Positions 16,708 to 29,134 are shown, numbered from the stretch's first letter. The stretch: 64,000 bases of DNA from Pseudomonas alcaliphila JAB1 (GCF_001941865.1 NZ_CP016162.1:3595501-3659500), one strand, 5' to 3'. Numbers and translations: made by a program. Notes: generated by a model from the letters alone, not told the origin.

Positions 16708-18336
16708 CTAGCCCAGCAGCCGGGCGAAGCCGAACCCATGGGCCGGCAAGTGTACCCAACTGCCGAGGAACTCGGCCGTGCTGGACGGCACGCCCTCCAC
16801 CGGCTCGACCATCAGCGGCAGGTCGTAGCGGCGCTCGCGGTCGCCCAGGTTGAACAGGCACAACCAGGCCTGCTCGCCCAGACGCCGTTCGAATACCAGC
16901 AGATCGTCGTCGTGGTAGCGCACCTGGATATCGCCGTCGATCAGCAGCGGCTGCTCCTGGCGCCAGGCGAGAAAGCGCCGGTAGCTGTTGAGCATCGAGG
17001 CGCTGTCGTCCTCCTGCACGTCCACGGCCAGGGCGCGGTGGCGTTCGTCCAGCGGCAGCCAGGGTTGCTGGCTGGAGAAGCCGGCATGGACGCCGTCGCG
17101 TACCCAGGGCATCGGCGTGCGGCAGCCGTCGCGCCCCTTGAACTCGGGCCAGAAGGTGATGCCGTAGGGGTCGACCAGGTCCTCGAAGGCCAGTTCGGCC
17201 TCGGGCAGACCGAGCTCTTCACCCTGGTACAGGCAGACGCTGCCGCGCAACGACAGCAGCAGCGACATCAGCAACCGGCCGCGCTCCGGCGTGGCCTCGC
17301 CCTCATGGGCCCAGCGACTCATCACCCGTACCACGTCGTGGTTACCCACCGACCAGCAGGGCCAGCCGTCGCCCAGCTCACCCTCGACGGCTTCGATGGT
17401 GCTGCGGATGTAGGCCGGGCTGCACTGCGCGGTGAGCAGGTCGAAGGAATAGGCCATGTGCAGGGTATCGCCGCCGCTGGTGTAGGCGGCCATGGTGCGC
17501 AGCGAGTCGTCGCAGCCGATCTCCGCCACCGTGGCGGTGCCGGGGTAGCGATCCAGCAGCGTGCGCAGGCGACGCAGGAAGTCGAGGTTCTGCGGCTGAG
17601 TCTTGTCGTAGAGGTGGCGCTGGTAGGCGTAAGGGTTGTCGACGCGCACGCCGATACCGCCCTCGCGGATGTCCAGATTCGGCGGGTTGTTGCGCAGCGC
17701 CAGGTCATGGAAATAGAAGTTGGCGGCGTCCAGGCGGAAACCGTCGACGCCCAGCTGCAGCCAGAACTCCATGTCTTCGAGCAGTTGCTGCTGCACTGCC
17801 TCGCAGTGGAAGTTGAGGTCCGGCTGGCTGGCCAGGAAGTTGTGCAGGTAGTACTGCCTGCGCCGGCCCTCCCAGGTCCAGGCCGAACCGCCGAATACCG
17901 ACAGCCAGTTGTTCGGCGGCGTGCCGTCCGGGTTGGGGTCGGCCCAGACGAACCAGTCGGCCTTGTCGTTACTGCGGCTGGAACGGCTCTCGGCGAACCA
18001 GGGATGCTGATCGGAGCAGTGGTTGAGCACCTGGTCGATGATGATGCGCAGGCCGCGCTCGTGAGCAGCCGCGACCAGCGTGCGGAAGTCGTCGAGGGTG
18101 CCGAAGATCGGGTCGACGCCGCGGTAGTCGGAGACGTCGTAGCCGAAGTCCTTCATCGGCGAGGTGAAGAACGGCGACAGCCAGATGGCGTCGACGTTGA
18201 GGCTGGCGATGTAGTCGAGCTTGGCGATTACGCCGGGCAGATCGCCGATGCCGTCGTCGTTGCTATCGAGGAAACTGCGTGGGTAGACCTGGTAGATGAC
18301 GCCGCCGCGCCACCAGTCCTTGCGAATAACAGCCAT
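16708..18336 (-). CDS. GH13 alpha-glucosidase (maltodextrin-hydrolysing)
   Basis: A 542-residue GH13 enzyme of the oligo-1,6-/alpha-glucosidase group, with no signal peptide and so cytoplasmic. Conserved regions are DQVLNHCSDQHPWF, GVDGFRLDAANFYFHD (nucleophile Asp), VAEIGCDDS (acid Glu) and VGNHDVVR (transition-state Asp). The long reading that begins near 18735 is extended into non-coding DNA; ATG 18336 with AGAGG upstream is chosen. It would cleave imported maltodextrins to glucose. A MalT-type box (18398-18407) lies 62 bp upstream and an AACAACAA motif touches its ribosome binding site. malK lies downstream beyond an IS110. Confidence 0.88.
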   Translation of the reverse strand: MAVIRKDWWRGGVIYQVYPRSFLDSNDDGIGDLPGVIAKLDYIASLNVDAIWLSPFFTSPMKDFGYDVSDYRGVDPIFGTLDDFRTLVAAAHERGLRIIIDQVLNHCSDQHPWFAESRSSRSNDKADWFVWADPNPDGTPPNNWLSVFGGSAWTWEGRRRQYYLHNFLASQPDLNFHCEAVQQQLLEDMEFWLQLGVDGFRLDAANFYFHDLALRNNPPNLDIREGGIGVRVDNPYAYQRHLYDKTQPQNLDFLRRLRTLLDRYPGTATVAEIGCDDSLRTMAAYTSGGDTLHMAYSFDLLTAQCSPAYIRSTIEAVEGELGDGWPCWSVGNHDVVRVMSRWAHEGEATPERGRLLMSLLLSLRGSVCLYQGEELGLPEAELAFEDLVDPYGITFWPEFKGRDGCRTPMPWVRDGVHAGFSSQQPWLPLDERHRALAVDVQEDDSASMLNSYRRFLAWRQEQPLLIDGDIQVRYHDDDLLVFERRLGEQAWLCLFNLGDRERRYDLPLMVEPVEGVPSSTAEFLGSWVHLPAHGFGFARLLG

Positions 18337-18348
18337 ACAGCAAGCCTC

Positions 18349-18356
18349 TTGTTGTT
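18349..18356 (-). promoter_or_regulatory. Hfq/Crc-type CA motif at the alpha-glucosidase RBS
   Basis: On the minus strand AACAACAA runs straight into AGAGG, the ribosome binding site for ATG 18336. This fits the AAnAAnAA target of Hfq/Crc translational repression. Confidence 0.55.
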
Positions 18357-18397
18357 CGTGATGACGCCCCCACTCTAGGCAAGGGGGCAAGGCGTCA

Positions 18398-18407
18398 CAT
18401 CCTCCCC
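18398..18407 (-). promoter_or_regulatory. MalT-box-like site upstream of the alpha-glucosidase gene
   Basis: GGGGAGGATG on the minus strand, close to the E. coli MalT consensus GGGGA(T/G)GAGG. The wider string CACATCCTCCCCGCC is identical to that in the malE-malS region (26836-26850). A GGCGTAG follows at 18423-18429. Confidence 0.6.
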
Positions 18408-18498
18408 GCCGGGGTTTTCGACGGCGTAGCTGGTGGCGGGTATGAGGGAGGAGTTTTCGGGGCGACGACCGCGCGCGAGGCATCCCAGGACGAAACCT

Positions 18499-18574
18499 GT
18501 GGGAGCCCCGGGGTGAAGCTTTGAGCCTTGCGTTGTCGGATCGATCCCATTCGCCGCGGGGCGCGGCTCCTACA
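18499..18574. repeat. Inverted REP pair, GTGGGAGCC/GGCTCCTACAC
   Basis: Two facing REP arms (GTGGGAGCCCCGGGG and CCGCGGGGCGCGGCTCC) about 40 bp apart, in the roughly 400-bp gap between the alpha-glucosidase promoter and the IS3 element. Confidence 0.7.
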
Positions 18575-18594
18575 CGGGCGTCATGAGCGCGCCC

Positions 18595-18630
18595 GTAGGG
18601 TGTCGCGGGGCCGCCTAGGTCGTGCGCAGC
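18595..18630 (+). repeat. Long GTAG REP variant, copy 1
   Basis: GTAGGGTG, then TCGCGGGGCCGCCTAGG, then a GTGCGCA arm. The same 36-bp form recurs at 22966, 29135 and 31019. This copy is degenerate at its right end (GCAGC instead of GCACC). Confidence 0.65.
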
Positions 18631-18663
18631 GGGGCAGGCGAGAAATCTCGGCGCGCCCGACCA

Positions 18664-18736
18664 CCTCACCCCCAGCCCCTCGGTTTTGGCGTCCTGCGTC
18701 ACCCTACCTCCCGCATCCCTGGAGTCGTCTCCCAAC
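18664..18736. repeat. Dispersed palindromic repeat split by IS3
   Basis: CCTCACCCCCAGCCCCTCGG ... CACCCTACCTCCCGCATCCC ... GTCGTCTCCCAAC resembles, in reverse, the repeat at 55393-55480. It continues at 19986 (TGGAGAGAGGGGCTT) on the far side of the IS3 element. Confidence 0.65.
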
Positions 18737-18772
18737 TGTTGTGGTCAACAAAAACTGGACACTGGTTTAGGT

Positions 18773-19914
<1,142 letters not shown>

Positions 19915-20078
19915 GCAAACACCTCATGGCTGGGCGAAGCTTAACGCCCTATCGGGGTGTCCAGAATCATTGAGCCACAACAAACTGGAGAGAGGGGCTT
20001 ATCGCCTCGCCTTTGACGTCTCGCGTCTCGCGGCCGGGGTGCCTGTCGTATGTGCTATTGCTTCGATATACGCGGGTT

Positions 20079-20096
20079 GGTGCGCACGGCGCACCC
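20079..20096 (-). repeat. REP, GTAG-GGTGCGC family (partial)
   Basis: GGTGCGCACGGCGCACCC with the terminal CTAC replaced by GGGT, just downstream of the malT stop codon. Confidence 0.6.
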
Positions 20097-20120
20097 GGGT
20101 GCCGGGATATCGACTCTTCC

Positions 20121-22865
20121 CTACTCGCCCTGAATCTTGCTCAACAGGCTGCGCGCCAGCTGCACCGCTTCGCTGCGTTGGCTAATGGCGAGCTTCTGGT
20201 AGAGGCTGCGGATATGGGTCTTGATGGTGGTCGGAGCGACGTTGAGGTGCTCGGAGATCTGCTCGTTGGACAGCCCGGCGTGAATCAGGCTGAGCACCTG
20301 CCATTCGCGCCGGGTCAGCGGCGATTGGCGGATCAGCTCCGGTACGTCGGGGCGGTTGATGATGTCCTGGATCACCGCCTCGTCCAGGGTGATGCGGATC
20401 GCCCGGCTGAAGTCTCGCTGCTGCTGGGACAGCTGGATCAGGCGCTCGGCGCGCTGGTGTTCCAGCTCGTCGAGGCGACGCTCGTGCTGCAGCGCCTTGA
20501 GCATGGCGATCAGCGGCTTGCCCAGGCGCAGGAAGCTGCCGATGGCGCCGGTACCGCTGGCCTGGGTCAGCGCCTGATGCAGATGGTCGAGGCTGCTCTG
20601 GCGTTCCTCGCGCTGCCAGTAGGCCAGCGCCTGGAGGATATGGTTGCGGTTCTGGTCCATCACCAGTTGGTGGCGCTCGGCATCGAGCTGCAGCTGACGC
20701 AGGATCGGCAGCGCGCGGTCGCCCTGGTTCAGCGCCAGGTAGGCGCGCACGTGGTTGCGCGCGTTGCCTTGGGCGAAGTGGTTGGCCCCCGGCTTGAGCG
20801 GCGGCGCGGTGGCAAGCCACTGGCGGATGCTGTCCTTGTCCTGGGTCGAGTCCCAGTAGGTGAGCATCACGGCGTGGGCGTTGGCCTGCCAGTCGATGTG
20901 GTAGTCGTCGCCGGCCAGCAGGGTCTTGAGCCGGCCGATGTAGTCGGCGCACTGGCTCTGCTGGCCGCGCGCATGGGCGACGCGGGCGAGCAGCACGTAG
21001 CACTGCAGGAACCAGTGGTCGCCCACCGTATCGAGTATCTCCAGCCCCTGCAGGGCGCACTGCTCGGCGGCATCGAGGTGGTGCCATTCGAGCAGCACCT
21101 GGCCGCGCACGCGGTGGATGAACTCCATGATCGGGGTGACCGGCAGCTTTTCCTGCTCGATGTACTGCAGTGCCCGCTCCTGCAGGTTGTAGGCCTTCTG
21201 CAGGTGGCCCTGGGCGACGGCGATCTCCGACAGTTGGCCGAGGCTCCACAGCACCGGGTGCGAGGCGTTGATCTGCTGCGCGCGGCGCACGTTTTCCTCG
21301 TGTTGCTGCTGAGCCTTGGCCAGCTCGCCCTGGACGAAGTGCGACTCGGCCAGCACCGACAGCGCCGCCACCCGCGAGGTGCGCATGGTCAGGGGCTCGA
21401 GCACCAGCGCCTGACGGGCAAAGGCCATGGCGCGCTGCTGGTCGCCCTGGTTGATTGCCACCTGGGCGCGCACCGCCTGGTACTCGGCCTCGATGCGCTG
21501 CCACTGCTCGGCACTGAACTGCTCGCGCTGTACCGCCTCGCCGGCTTGCAGCCAGCGCTCGACCTGATCGCTCTGGTACTGGTTCTGCGAGGCCCAGGCC
21601 TGCAACAGGGTGAACAGCGGCGACTCGGCCACACGGCTCTCCGGCAGCACGGCCAGGCAGCGCTGCAGCAGCTCCAGACGCCCCTGGCGATAGAAGTGAC
21701 GGCCGTGGGTCTCGAGAATCTGCGCCACTCGCTGCGGATCATGCGCCAGCAGCGCATGGCGGGCGGCCTCCTCGGCCATCTTCTCCTCGAGCAGCGCCTC
21801 GGCGGCGCGCAGGTGCAGTTCGCCCATGCGCTGCGGATGATGGGTGGACAGCTCGTTGCGCAGGAAGCTGGCGAACAGCGGGTGGTAGGCGAACCACTGA
21901 CGCAACGGGTCCACCGCCTGGATAAACAGGCCGCTGCGTTCGAGGTTTTCCAGCATCTCGCGGCCGTTGCAGCTGTCGGTCAGGCGGTCGGCCAGCGGCG
22001 CGCTGAAGCGCTCGAGCAGGCAGGTGGACTGCAGAAAATCCTGGGTGGCGCCGTCCAGGCCGTAGAGCACCTGCTCACGGAAATAGTCGCGCACGTAAGG
22101 ATGGCCGAGTTGCAGCGCCTCGAGAAACAGGTCCATGCCGCGCCCGGTCTGCACCTCCTGCAGGGTCAGCTGCAGCGCGCAGGGCCAGCCGCCGATGCGC
22201 CGGTTGAGGCGCTCGACCTGCTCGCGGTTGATGGCGATCGGCAAGCCCAGATCCAGTAGCGCCTGCACTTCGTCCAGCTCGAAGGCCAGGTGGCTGGCGT
22301 CCAGCGCCAGCAGCTGACGCTTGACCCGCAGCTCGGCCACGCCCAGGTCCGGCAGGCCGCGGCTGCACACCAACAGGGTCAGCCAGGGCGGCGTGTTGCG
22401 CAGGAAGAAGCGCAGCGCGGCGATCACCTCGCGGTTGCGCAGCGCCTCGAACTCGTCGAGCACCAGCAACAGCGGCGGATGCTCGGCCGGCAGTTCGGCG
22501 AGCAGGCGGGTGAGCAGACCGTCGAGCCCGTCGTCGCCCTGCTCGGCGCGATTGACGCACTGCGGACAACCGCCCTCGAGCTGGCGATGCAGGGCATTGA
22601 GCAGGTAGCGGCCGAACTGCCGCGGGCTGTTGTCGTTGCCGTCGAGATTGAGCCAGGCCACGGCGCCGGCAAAGGCTGCGGCCCACTGGCTGGCCAGCAC
22701 GGTCTTGCCGAAGCCGCTGGGCGCCTGCAGCACGGCCAGGCGCACCTGGGGCAGGCGCTGCAGCCACTCGTCGAAGCGCGGCCGCGGCAGCAGGCCGGGA
22801 TGAATGGACGGCGCGGCCAGCTTGGCCGGTATCAAAGGCAGTGGCGGACGGGCCGCTGTGGTCAT
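20121..22865 (-). CDS. malT: LuxR-family ATP-dependent activator MalT
   Basis: A 914-residue MalT-type STAND activator (E. coli MalT is about 901). The N-terminal nucleotide-binding domain has the P-loop APSGFGKT (about 48-55). A winged-helix and a long helical-repeat sensor region follow (about 350-800). The C-terminus is a LuxR helix-turn-helix (LTRREWQVLSLIHAGLSNEQ, then VAPTTIKTHIRSLYQKL). In the known system ATP and maltotriose drive assembly on MalT boxes. The start at 22865 follows GAGAGGATC. It sits downstream of malG on the same strand, with a REP in the gap, and is the likely regulator of all mal genes here. Confidence 0.88.
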   Translation of the reverse strand: MTTAARPPLPLIPAKLAAPSIHPGLLPRPRFDEWLQRLPQVRLAVLQAPSGFGKTVLASQWAAAFAGAVAWLNLDGNDNSPRQFGRYLLNALHRQLEGGCPQCVNRAEQGDDGLDGLLTRLLAELPAEHPPLLLVLDEFEALRNREVIAALRFFLRNTPPWLTLLVCSRGLPDLGVAELRVKRQLLALDASHLAFELDEVQALLDLGLPIAINREQVERLNRRIGGWPCALQLTLQEVQTGRGMDLFLEALQLGHPYVRDYFREQVLYGLDGATQDFLQSTCLLERFSAPLADRLTDSCNGREMLENLERSGLFIQAVDPLRQWFAYHPLFASFLRNELSTHHPQRMGELHLRAAEALLEEKMAEEAARHALLAHDPQRVAQILETHGRHFYRQGRLELLQRCLAVLPESRVAESPLFTLLQAWASQNQYQSDQVERWLQAGEAVQREQFSAEQWQRIEAEYQAVRAQVAINQGDQQRAMAFARQALVLEPLTMRTSRVAALSVLAESHFVQGELAKAQQQHEENVRRAQQINASHPVLWSLGQLSEIAVAQGHLQKAYNLQERALQYIEQEKLPVTPIMEFIHRVRGQVLLEWHHLDAAEQCALQGLEILDTVGDHWFLQCYVLLARVAHARGQQSQCADYIGRLKTLLAGDDYHIDWQANAHAVMLTYWDSTQDKDSIRQWLATAPPLKPGANHFAQGNARNHVRAYLALNQGDRALPILRQLQLDAERHQLVMDQNRNHILQALAYWQREERQSSLDHLHQALTQASGTGAIGSFLRLGKPLIAMLKALQHERRLDELEHQRAERLIQLSQQQRDFSRAIRITLDEAVIQDIINRPDVPELIRQSPLTRREWQVLSLIHAGLSNEQISEHLNVAPTTIKTHIRSLYQKLAISQRSEAVQLARSLLSKIQGE

Positions 22866-22965
22866 GATCCTCTCCCGTTATTTATCGTTGTCCGGGTTTT
22901 GGCGAATCTTACATCGGTATCGGGTGGCGGGTTTCAACCGCCTTGCGGTTGATCACGCCTAACCC

Positions 22966-23001
22966 GTAGGGTGTCGCGGGGCCGCCTAGGCCGTGCGCAC
23001 C
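22966..23001 (+). repeat. Long GTAG REP variant, copy 2
   Basis: GTAGGGTGTCGCGGGGCC ... CCTAGGCCGTGCGCACC, lying in the 145-bp gap between malG and malT. Confidence 0.75.
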
Positions 23002-23010
23002 AAATCGTGG

Positions 23011-23901
23011 CTACCCCTTAACGCCCCCCGCGGTCAGCCCACCGACTATCCACTTCTGGCAATAGAGGAATACCAGGGTGATCGGCAGACCGGAGAGCAC
23101 GGCGGCGGCGGCGAAGTCGCCCCACAGGTAGTTCTGCTCGTACAGGTACTGCTGGGCGCCGACCGACAGGGTCAGCTTGTCCACGTCCAGCAGCAGCACC
23201 GAGGCCATGGGGTATTCGGTGATGCTGGTGATGAAGGCGAGGATGAACACCACGGCGAGGATCGGCACGCTCATCGGCAGCAGGATGTGCACGAAGGCCT
23301 GCCAGGTGGTGGCGCCGTCGACGATGGCGGCCTCCTCCAGCGAGGCGTCGATGCTTTCGAAGTAGCCCTTGATGGTCCAGATATGCAGGGCCATGCCGCC
23401 GAGCGAGGCGACTATTACCGCGCCGTGGCTGTTCACCCCGAGCCAGCCGGCGTGCTTGCCGAGCTGGTCGAACAGGGCGTAGATGGCCACCAGCGACAGC
23501 ACCGGCGGGAACATCTGGAAGATCAGCATGCCCTTGAGGATGGGCCCCTTGCCGGCGAAGCGCATACGGGCGAAGGCATAGGCGCTGGTGGTCGACAGCA
23601 GCAGGATCAGCGCCGAGCTGATGAAGGCGATCTTCACCGAGTTCCACAGCCAGGTCAGCACCGGGAACGGCGGCTGGGTCACCGAGCCATCGGCATGCTG
23701 GTAGGGAATGCCAAGGGCCAGCGACCAGTGCTCCAGGGTCGGGTTGTCCGGCAGCAGGCTGCCGGTGGCGAAGTTGCCTTCGCGGAAGCTGATCGACACC
23801 ACCATCAGCAGCGGGAAGACGATCAGCGCGATGAAGCCGAGCAGACCTGCATGGGTCAGCCACAAGCGGTATTTCACGGATTTCGGTTGCACCATCGCCA
23901 T
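23011..23901 (-). CDS. malG: Maltodextrin ABC permease MalG
   Basis: A 296-residue inner-membrane permease, the same length as E. coli MalG. It has six predicted membrane helices and the EAA loop [20 protein letters not shown] (about 190-210) that couples to MalK. The end [20 protein letters not shown] is the typical MalG tail, which in E. coli reaches into the MalE binding pocket. It begins 10 nt after the malF stop, so malE-malF-malG form one operon read leftwards. Confidence 0.93.
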   Translation of the reverse strand: MAMVQPKSVKYRLWLTHAGLLGFIALIVFPLLMVVSISFREGNFATGSLLPDNPTLEHWSLALGIPYQHADGSVTQPPFPVLTWLWNSVKIAFISSALILLLSTTSAYAFARMRFAGKGPILKGMLIFQMFPPVLSLVAIYALFDQLGKHAGWLGVNSHGAVIVASLGGMALHIWTIKGYFESIDASLEEAAIVDGATTWQAFVHILLPMSVPILAVVFILAFITSITEYPMASVLLLDVDKLTLSVGAQQYLYEQNYLWGDFAAAAVLSGLPITLVFLYCQKWIVGGLTAGGVKG

Positions 23902-23911
23902 GGCGGGTTCC

Positions 23912-25486
23912 TCAGACTTTGACTTTCGACAGTTTCAGGTTGAGCCAGGCCAGCGCGCCCACCACCAGGAAGATCAGCGTGGCGATGGCCGCCGCCAGGG
24001 CGAAGTTCTGCCCCGAGTCCTGGAAGGCGATGCGGTAGGTGTAGCTCACCAGCAGATCGGTGGTACCGGCCGGGGTGGTGGCGCCGATGATGTCCGGGCC
24101 GCCGCGGGTCAGCAGGGTGATCAGCACGAAGTTGTTGAAGTTGAAGGCGAAGCTGGCGATCAAAAGCGGCGCCAGCGGCTTGATCAGAAGCGGCAGGGTG
24201 ATCTTCAGCAAGTTGTCCAGGGGCGTGGCGCCATCCATCGCCGAGGCCTCGTAGAGGTCGCGCGGAATGGCCTGCAGCAGGCCCATGCACAGCAGCAGCA
24301 TGTAGGGGTAACCCAGCCAGGTGTTGACCATCAGGATCATCGAGCGGGCCAGGGTCGGGTCGCTGAACCAGTCCGGGCGCATGCCGAACAGGCCGTTGAG
24401 CAACAGGTTGATCTCACCGAAGTTCTGGTTGAACAGGCCGCGGAACACCAGGATGGAGATAAAGGCCGGCACCGCGTAGGGCAGGATCAGCATCAGCCGG
24501 TAGAACGCCTTGCCGCGCACCAGATCCCACTGCAGCAGGCTGGCCAGGACCAGGCCGACGGCCAGGGTGAAGAGCACGGTGAGGCCGGCGAAGGCCACGG
24601 TCCAGACGAAGATCTCCAGGAACGGGCCGCGGATGCTCGGGTCGGTCAGTACCCGGGTGAAGTTGCTGGTGCCGGCAAACACGGTGAAGCCCGGCGCCAC
24701 CTTGTTGCCGTGGCTGTCGAGGTAGAAGCCGGTGGTATGGTCGGGCTCCAGGCGCTCGTTGCTACGCGTGTTGAGCAGGTCGCCGTTTTCCAGCAGGCGG
24801 TACAGCGGCTTGACCGCCGCCACCTCGCGCAGGCCGTACAGACGCAGCAGCTCGCCGTCGCTGCCGCGCAGCACCCACTGCTCCAGCTCGGCGCGGCGCT
24901 GGATCACCTCGCGCAGCGCCAGTGCCTCGCCCAGCTCGCCGGGTTCGCGTTCGGCCCTGAGCGCCAGCGGCTCGCCGGCCGCGTCGCCGGTCGCATCCCC
25001 AACGAGAGGCGGCGAGACGAACGCGCCGCGCTCGCCCTTGTCGACGCGCAAACGCAGCTCGCCGGCCTCATCGCGGTGCAGGCTGAAGGCGTAGCGCTCG
25101 CCGGCCAGGTAGGTCTGGCGCAGGTGATAGCGCTGCACCTGCTCGAAGCTCAGCAGATTGCTGCCGCTGTAGTTGGTGAAGCCGATGCCCACGGTGTACA
25201 GCAGCGGAAAGATGACGAACACCAGCATGCCCGCCAGCGCCGGGTAGATATAGCGATGGGCGTAGGCGCGGCGGCTGATGAACACGTAGCTGGCGATGCC
25301 GGTGACCACCAGCCCGAGCAGGGCGAAGGCCAACTGCTGCTGGGCGTAGAGCGCCAGCACCAGGTACAGCGCCAGGGCGTTGAACAGGCCCCACAGGCTC
25401 CAACGCAGGCCGGCACGCAGGGATGGCAGGGAAAACAGTTTCATGGGCGTACTGGCCACGGCGGCGGAAAGATTGACGACGGACAT
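23912..25486 (-). CDS. malF: Maltodextrin ABC permease MalF
   Basis: A 524-residue permease close to E. coli MalF (514). It shows N-terminal helices, the large periplasmic P2 loop after the third helix (about 95-275, starting near [19 protein letters not shown]), then the core helices. The EAA coupling motif is [17 protein letters not shown] longer frame extends upstream through malE DNA but is an artefact; ATG 25486 ([10 protein letters not shown]) lies just downstream of malE. MalF and MalG form the channel, and P2 docks MalE. Confidence 0.93.
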   Translation of the reverse strand: MSVVNLSAAVASTPMKLFSLPSLRAGLRWSLWGLFNALALYLVLALYAQQQLAFALLGLVVTGIASYVFISRRAYAHRYIYPALAGMLVFVIFPLLYTVGIGFTNYSGSNLLSFEQVQRYHLRQTYLAGERYAFSLHRDEAGELRLRVDKGERGAFVSPPLVGDATGDAAGEPLALRAEREPGELGEALALREVIQRRAELEQWVLRGSDGELLRLYGLREVAAVKPLYRLLENGDLLNTRSNERLEPDHTTGFYLDSHGNKVAPGFTVFAGTSNFTRVLTDPSIRGPFLEIFVWTVAFAGLTVLFTLAVGLVLASLLQWDLVRGKAFYRLMLILPYAVPAFISILVFRGLFNQNFGEINLLLNGLFGMRPDWFSDPTLARSMILMVNTWLGYPYMLLLCMGLLQAIPRDLYEASAMDGATPLDNLLKITLPLLIKPLAPLLIASFAFNFNNFVLITLLTRGGPDIIGATTPAGTTDLLVSYTYRIAFQDSGQNFALAAAIATLIFLVVGALAWLNLKLSKVKV

Positions 25487-25545
25487 CAGGTTTATAGCCT
25501 CGGAGCGGGGCCGCCGCGACGCCAGGCGTCGACGGCGGCCGGATT

Positions 25546-26733
<1,188 letters not shown>

Positions 26734-26752
26734 GTCTAATTGTCCTCGTGGC

Positions 26753-26760
26753 TTCTTGTT
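26753..26760 (-). promoter_or_regulatory. Hfq/Crc-type CA motif upstream of malE
   Basis: Minus-strand AACAAGAA, about 20 nt before the malE start and just before GAGGA. It matches AAnAAnAA. Confidence 0.5.
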
Positions 26761-26837
26761 TTTGATCCACAACTGCTGCGGCGAGCCGGTGAGCGCTCTG
26801 CCAGCTCGGTCATCCTCGGCCGAAAGCGCAAGCGCCA

Positions 26838-26883
26838 CATCCTCCCCGCCCGCCCTCTCGAGGGCGTAGAGGCGGGGGCGTAG
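26838..26883. promoter_or_regulatory. MalT-box-like cluster in the malE-malS divergent region
   Basis: CATCCTCCCC at 26838-26847 (GGGGAGGATG on the minus strand) is followed by two direct GGCGTAG repeats at 26863 and 26877, 14 bp apart. The same parts recur upstream of the alpha-glucosidase gene and between the G4-amylase and lamB genes. They fit a MalT operator cluster for both divergent transcripts. Confidence 0.55.
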
Positions 26884-26989
26884 TCTGCCTGCGACTCCGG
26901 AAAAAAGCATGCGCCCCGGCCCCTTCTGCGCCTGTTGCAGGCGGCGTGGTGCGGGTGTACTGGAGGCTCACCAGTTGCGGGAGAACCCC

Positions 26990-29053
26990 ATGCGCCGCTC
27001 TTCGTTGCCGACTTCGCTCACCACCCTGGCCTGCGTCCTGCTCTGCCAGTTTGCCAGCGCCGAGCCACAGCTGCAGGCCTGGCTGGATCAACGGCCAGTG
27101 CCGCTGCAATGGAGCAACCCGGCGCCGCAGCGCTACAGCGTCGAGCTGGAGCTGAAGGCCGGCGAGTTGCGTCTGCAGGCGCCCAATGCCAGCGGCAGCG
27201 CCCAGCCGCTGGCCCTGTACCGGCGTCAGGACTGGCACGCGGGCAGCTCACTCAGCCTGCAGATCAGCGCGCCCGGTCGCTATCGCCTGATGTTCCAGGA
27301 AGACGCTCAACCCCATCTGCGCCTGCTGCCGCTGCGCGAGAACGCGCCGCGCAGCGTCTGTCGCGCCTGGCAGGGCGAGGCGCTAAGCGTCGCGGTCGGC
27401 CAGGTGTTCGCCGACGGCGAGGTGCTGCGCGATGCCTACAGCGGCCAGTTGGCCACGGTGGAGAACGGCCGCGTCGAGCTGACCCCGGCGGCGCATAGCG
27501 ACGGCCTGCTCTTGCTCGAGCCGGCCGAAGCGAGTACGGAGGTCAAGCACGACTGGCGCAATGCCACGGTGTATTTCGTCATCACCGACCGCTTCGCCAA
27601 TGGCGATACCAGCAACGACCGCAGCTACGGACGCCAGCCCGACGGCGAGCAGGAGATCGGCACCTTCCATGGCGGCGACCTGCGCGGTCTGACCGGCAAA
27701 CTCGACTATCTGCAGCAGTTGGGAGTCAATGCGCTGTGGATCAGCGCGCCCTTCGAGCAGATCCATGGCTGGGTCGGCGGCGGCGACAAGGGCGACTTTC
27801 GCCATTACGCCTACCACGGCTACTACGCCCTGGACTTCACCCGCCTGGACGCCAACATGGGTACGGAAGACGAGCTGCGCGAGCTGATCGCCCAGGCTCA
27901 CGCCCGCGGCATCCGCGTGCTGTTCGATGTGGTGCTCAACCACCCCGGCTATTCGACCCTGGCCGACATGCAGGCGCTCGGCTTCGGCGCACTGCGCAGC
28001 GGCATGCAGCAGTACCTGCCGCCGCGCTGGAGCGACTGGCAGCCGGAGAGCTTCGAGAACCTGCACGCCTACCACAACCTGATCGACTACCAGCACGACG
28101 CCTGGCGCCAGTGGTGGGGCAAGGACTGGGTGCGCGCCGACATTGCCGACTATGACAGCCCGCCCAGCGTGCTGGTCGACCCGCGCCAGGGCTCGCTGGC
28201 CTTCCTCCCCGACTTCAAGACCGAGAGTCAGCAGCCGGTATCCCTGCCGCTCTTCCTGCTGCGCAAGGCCGACACCCGTGCGGTGCCACGCGAGGGCTAC
28301 CGGATGCGCGACTACCTGGTGGAATGGCTGAGCTTCTGGGTACGCGAATTCGGCGTCGACGGCTTTCGCGCCGATACCGTCAAGCACGTCGAACTGGACA
28401 GCTGGGCGGCGCTGCGCCAGGCGGCCGACAAGGCGCGTGCCGAGTGGTCGGCGGCAAACCCCGATGATCCCATGAGCGGCAGTCCGTTCTGGATGGTCGG
28501 CGAGATGTTCGGCCACGGCCCGCAGGCCAGCGTTTACCAGGACCACGGTTTCGACGCGCTGATCAACTTCGACTTCCAGGGCGAGCTGGCCGCCAGGGGC
28601 AGCGAGTGCCTGCGCCAGATCGAGGACGGCTACCGCGACTACGCCGAACTGCTGGCCAACGACACGCGGCACAACTTCATGAGCTACGCCTCGTCCCACG
28701 ACACCTCGCTGTTCTTCGCCGAACAGGGCGAGCGACTGGCGCGCCAGCGCGGCCTGGCCGGTGCGCTGCTGCTGGCCCCCGGCGCGGTGCAGATCTACTA
28801 CGGCGACGAAAGCGCCCGCCCGCTCGGCCCCACGGGTTCGGACCCGCACCAGGGTACGCGCTCGTCGATGAACTGGGACGCCCAGCAGCAGGCGCCGATC
28901 GCCGAACTGCTGACGCACTGGCGCCTGCTCGGCCAGTTCCGCGCGCGCCACCCGGCGATCGGCGCCGGCCGCCACCAGCAGCTGTCCACCCAGCCCTACG
29001 CCTTCGCCCGCACCCTCGGCAAGGACCGGGTGGTGATAGTGCAGGGACGGTAA
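26990..29053 (+). CDS. malS: Periplasmic alpha-amylase MalS
   Basis: A 687-residue GH13 enzyme, close in length and sequence pattern to E. coli MalS (676). It has a Sec signal peptide (cleavage near CQFASA), an N-terminal beta domain (about 25-180) and the catalytic barrel from YFVITDRFANGD. Catalytic residues lie in DGFRADTVKHVE (nucleophile), MVGEMFGHG (acid) and YASSHDTSLF. The stretch GTFHGGDLRGLTGKLDYLQQ is near-identical to E. coli MalS as I recall it. In the periplasm it trims long maltodextrins for MalE. It is divergent from malE. ATG 26990 follows CGGGAGAA. Confidence 0.9.
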   Translation: MRRSSLPTSLTTLACVLLCQFASAEPQLQAWLDQRPVPLQWSNPAPQRYSVELELKAGELRLQAPNASGSAQPLALYRRQDWHAGSSLSLQISAPGRYRLMFQEDAQPHLRLLPLRENAPRSVCRAWQGEALSVAVGQVFADGEVLRDAYSGQLATVENGRVELTPAAHSDGLLLLEPAEASTEVKHDWRNATVYFVITDRFANGDTSNDRSYGRQPDGEQEIGTFHGGDLRGLTGKLDYLQQLGVNALWISAPFEQIHGWVGGGDKGDFRHYAYHGYYALDFTRLDANMGTEDELRELIAQAHARGIRVLFDVVLNHPGYSTLADMQALGFGALRSGMQQYLPPRWSDWQPESFENLHAYHNLIDYQHDAWRQWWGKDWVRADIADYDSPPSVLVDPRQGSLAFLPDFKTESQQPVSLPLFLLRKADTRAVPREGYRMRDYLVEWLSFWVREFGVDGFRADTVKHVELDSWAALRQAADKARAEWSAANPDDPMSGSPFWMVGEMFGHGPQASVYQDHGFDALINFDFQGELAARGSECLRQIEDGYRDYAELLANDTRHNFMSYASSHDTSLFFAEQGERLARQRGLAGALLLAPGAVQIYYGDESARPLGPTGSDPHQGTRSSMNWDAQQQAPIAELLTHWRLLGQFRARHPAIGAGRHQQLSTQPYAFARTLGKDRVVIVQGR

Positions 29054-29060
29054 ATACCTA

Positions 29061-29081
29061 GGTGCGCACGGCGCACCCTAC
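29061..29081 (-). repeat. REP, GTAG-GGTGCGC family
   Basis: A perfect GGTGCGC/GCGCACC hairpin ending in CTAC, 8 bp after the malS stop codon. Confidence 0.8.
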
Positions 29082-29134
29082 GCCAACGCCGCACCAACAG
29101 GTGCCCGACATGACACCAGAACAAACGCCAACCC

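Noticed and set aside
16708..18735. A 675-residue version of the alpha-glucosidase
   Set aside because: The first 133 residues cross REPs and the MalT-like box; ATG 18336 has a good ribosome binding site and the normal GH13 start.
20013..22259. A 748-codon open frame antisense to malT
   Set aside because: The malT frame encodes a complete recognisable protein on the other strand; the antisense frame is a GC-rich shadow with no domain pattern.
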